From Toxorhynchites rutilus septentrionalis (taxonomy: Eukaryota; Arthropoda; Insecta; Diptera; Culicidae): a stretch of DNA of 64,000 nucleotides. The notes beneath the pieces were generated by a model. It had not been told where the DNA came from, ran no database searches, and worked only from the letters and a program-made list of their open reading frames with translations. The position numbers and the translations under genes were made by a program. This document shows positions 61,540-64,000 of the stretch, piece by piece. The stretch is from contig NC_073744.1 of NCBI RefSeq assembly GCF_029784135.1, positions 65,422,593 through 65,486,592 on the forward strand, read 5' to 3'. Position 1 is the first letter of the stretch; the number at the start of each line of letters is the position of its first letter.

Positions 61540-62800
61540 CCAGCGTTGCCAATGTTCCAGTTTAAACTGGATTCTTCCAGTTTTTTTTTCTTCGATCCAG
61601 TCAAACATCCAGTTTTTTCAAATATTGTCCAGTTTTATCCAGTTTTTTTATATTGTGCTTCAGTTTTACCTATTTTATGTGAAATCAATTCACAATGTAT
61701 AAATATTATCCCTCCCTCACCCTTTCTATTCCTTAACCAATTTCGTTTTTTGACATTATTCGTTCGATCGATCAAAGGGGTATTTGCCTTGGATCGATAT
61801 TTCTTTTCTTGCACACTCTCAGTGTTATTTTCCTCCTGCTTACATTTCCGAATTCAATACGATTAGTGCGCAGAGCGTGTGGTGTCTATCCAAGCAGCAA
61901 CGTTCTAGGTTTATATACATAATATATGTTCTAGGTCCTCCAAAACATGCTGAAGTTCAGACCAAATATTCATAGCAAGAAATCTAACCCTAAATGGTTC
62001 ATAGAGCCCGCGTGCTATGCTGACTTTGAGTTTATATAAGCATTATATGTTATAGGTCCTCCAATTCATTCTAAAGTTTAGAAGATCATAGGATCAATGT
62101 GCTCCATTGACTTTAATTGATATGAATATTAAACCCAAGTAATCTTGCTTCCGTTTACATCCGTTTACATCAATCGACCCTTCAACGAAATGAAAATCCG
62201 AAAATCTCATGTGTCACAACATGCGGCAAAGATTATTTTTAGGTAACCTAAAAAGGAAAACCTGTAAAATTAATTATACCGGCTGTATCTTCCTCAATCG
62301 AAATCCATTCCATCCAATCCAAAAGAGCTTCTCACAATTAACACCTGAGAAGGTATCCGAGAGAACTTCTCTAAAATCAATCGTCCCGGCAATACGTTAT
62401 TCATAGCTTTATAGTACTCCATTCGCGACGGCGTAGAGTTATCTTTGGGAAACATGAACAGATAACCGGAAGAATTCTAAAATCAATCGGACCGGCGTTA
62501 TATTCCGTTATTCATCTATATTGAATTTCCATCTCGAAGGGACATAGTTATCTTTCTGAGAAGCCGAGAGAACTCCTCTAGAAACAATCATCCCAATCAT
62601 CATAATGGTTCATTTCGCTATTCATGAGCTACATGTGAATATTATACGAAGCTTCGAAGTAAGGTCTATTTCTCAGGCACTGGAATAGATAAAAAATATG
62701 TTTTGAATAACTCAAAGCAGAACTTCTTAAAATAAAACGATTTTTCAGGATCCAGTTTTCTTCCAGTTTTTTGAAAAATATTATTGGCAACTCTGGCAAC
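61540..62800. repeat. Region of degenerate tandem repeats with ccagttttt ends
   Basis: Phrases of ccagtttt occur repeatedly at 61555-61650 and again at 62750-62780, near gcgttgccaatgttccag on the left and attggcaactctggcaac on the right, so the two edges are loosely inverted. Inside, a 121-bp unit (atatgttctaggtcctcc) is repeated at about 61925 and 62047, and a unit of about 110 bp (taaaatcaatcg..ccggc) at about 62370 and 62480. Confidence 0.5.
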
Positions 62801-62859
62801 AAATGCTCCGAGGGAGCGTAGAGGAAAAATGTGAACTGAGAGAGAGAGAGAGATGTGAT

Positions 62860-63260
62860 ATTGCTCAGGGTTTCGAAAACAAGAGTGTTATCCCTGGAGA
62901 ACAAGGTTTTGAACGTTAATACCTCTTTGCCGACTAAACGGAGTGGTATGATAATCACTTCAATCGAAGAATAAAATGTCCAACAGTTATATGCCTGTCA
63001 ATTATTGACCCGAAAACTTGTTTGAATAGTATAACAATTGCTTTGAAAACAGGCTATTGAAATCACACAGACTTGTATATAAGCTGGCACTCGTTCGAAA
63101 ATCCATTTAGTTGGGATTTCGATACGACATGAGGATGGTCTCGCTCACACGCCTATGCATTATGCTCTCCTCTTTCAATCACATTTCTTTTCTGCAGCCG
63201 GATTGTCCGAAAAATCCGAAAAAGTTTGAATTGATGTAATGAGCGCACTCTGATGGTGAA
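62860..63260 (+). mobile_element. Fragment of the Helentron-like family with TATA segment
   Basis: gtttcgaaaacaagagtgtt, ggtatgataatcacttc and gaaaacaggctattgaaatc follow the same order as the promoter-side part of copies 1 and 2. cttgtatataagctgg is the TATA. The ends of the element are not seen here. Confidence 0.5.
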
Positions 63261-63542
63261 TAAATAAAAAGTGTTCTAGTAATGTAGTAACAAACGTCAG
63301 ATGCCAAAAACCCAAAATATCTATGTTTAAAAAAAAATTCAAGTTTTGTTGTTTTTGAAAACTCGAAAATTTTTCTTGTGCGTCTTTTGAAAAATCATTA
63401 AAAATCGAATAGTGAGCTGATTTTAAATATTAAAGCTGATTTGGATCAAGAAATTGATGTTCTTCAACGAATTCGAGTAAGTGTATCGAGATTTTAATCA
63501 CAAATTTCATAGATTTCATTCCAAAGTGAAAATTCGGTATGC

Positions 63543-63892
63543 GGGTAATTTGGCACCCCAATGTAAACATAGTGTTGATGATACATCATGCTAAGTATTG
63601 CATGCCCATGCAGCAAAATTTTACTTTACTTTACTTTTTTGATTAGAACTGAATCGAGATGAAATTTGTTGACTTTATCCTGAAAAAATCGTTTTTTGTT
63701 CCTCTTTCTCTTTGTTTTGTAAAATTGCATGCTTTTTCGTCAAAGTTCAGTTAATTTACGTAAGATAGTGTATCCACTTCTATTTTGTATGAAAATGTCA
63801 AAAAATACATTTTTCAGTGATTTCAGGACGATTCTTTTAATTTGAAAAAATAAAAAAAATGGGGTGCCAAATTTATACCCAGGCATCTCGGG
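63543..63892. mobile_element. Possible MITE (atgcgggtaatttggcaccc)
   Basis: The left atgcgggtaatttggcaccc at 63540 and right ggggtgccaaatttataccc at 63862 are inverted with a few changes. No coding capacity. Not enough to name a class. Confidence 0.5.
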
Positions 63893-64000
63893 TACTCGAA
63901 TTTGAGTTGTTTCACTTCTATGCTCAAAGTTCCGAGCCAAATCAAGATTTTTGAAACAGGTTTGCGGGGAAATGTCCGCAATAGATCCCTTCATAAGATG

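Overview
The window looks like AT-rich nuclear DNA of a mosquito, most likely a culicine such as Aedes. The reasons are one widely spaced insect-type phosphodiesterase gene, a DD37E Tc1/mariner element of the mosquito ITmD37E type, several tRNA-derived SINEs, and very dense nested transposon debris. No bacterial operon, CRISPR array or rRNA is visible.

The only large host gene is the 3' two thirds of a cGMP-type cyclic nucleotide phosphodiesterase, best matched to insect Pde6. Nine exons can be placed on the + strand between 2907 and 51961. All splice phases agree, giving 2124 nt and 707 codons plus a stop. They encode the end of a GAF domain, the complete PDEase catalytic domain (metal-site histidines and aspartates, invariant Gln, clamp Phe) and a C-terminal CaaX box (CMLL) after a basic stretch. 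The 5' exons lie left of the window. The gene is inflated by introns, the largest being 30.6 kb (19368-49952).

Layout. 1-2900: a broken non-LTR retrotransposon (RT plus RNase H) upstream of the first visible exon. 3.7-9.3 kb: a 1-kb array of a 7-bp repeat, a 600-bp near-palindrome and pogo-like relics. 9.6-19 kb: the first copy of a family with Helentron-like ends, and a TIR element next to exon 4. 19.4-50 kb: the giant intron, holding a mariner, tRNA-SINEs, an ITmD37E copy with two frameshifts, a second Helentron-like copy swollen by an exact 908-bp tandem array, a third copy carrying an unidentified coding-like segment, a MULE-like MITE with a 9-bp target duplication, and a foldback element that has received two SINEs and a solo LTR. 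50-52 kb: the catalytic and C-terminal exons. 53-64 kb: intergenic, with a small THAP-type zinc-finger gene on the minus strand, several MITEs, a LINE tail, and a duplicated segment in which one copy was hit by a near-intact mariner while the other keeps the empty site.

The most interesting item is the Helentron-like family. At least three copies share 16-bp subterminal inverted repeats and a terminal hairpin. They differ in cargo: promoter-like segments with TATA and initiator, a coding-like fragment, and tandem arrays. One copy appears to be turning into a satellite. All family assignments are from reading the sequence; no database search was possible.
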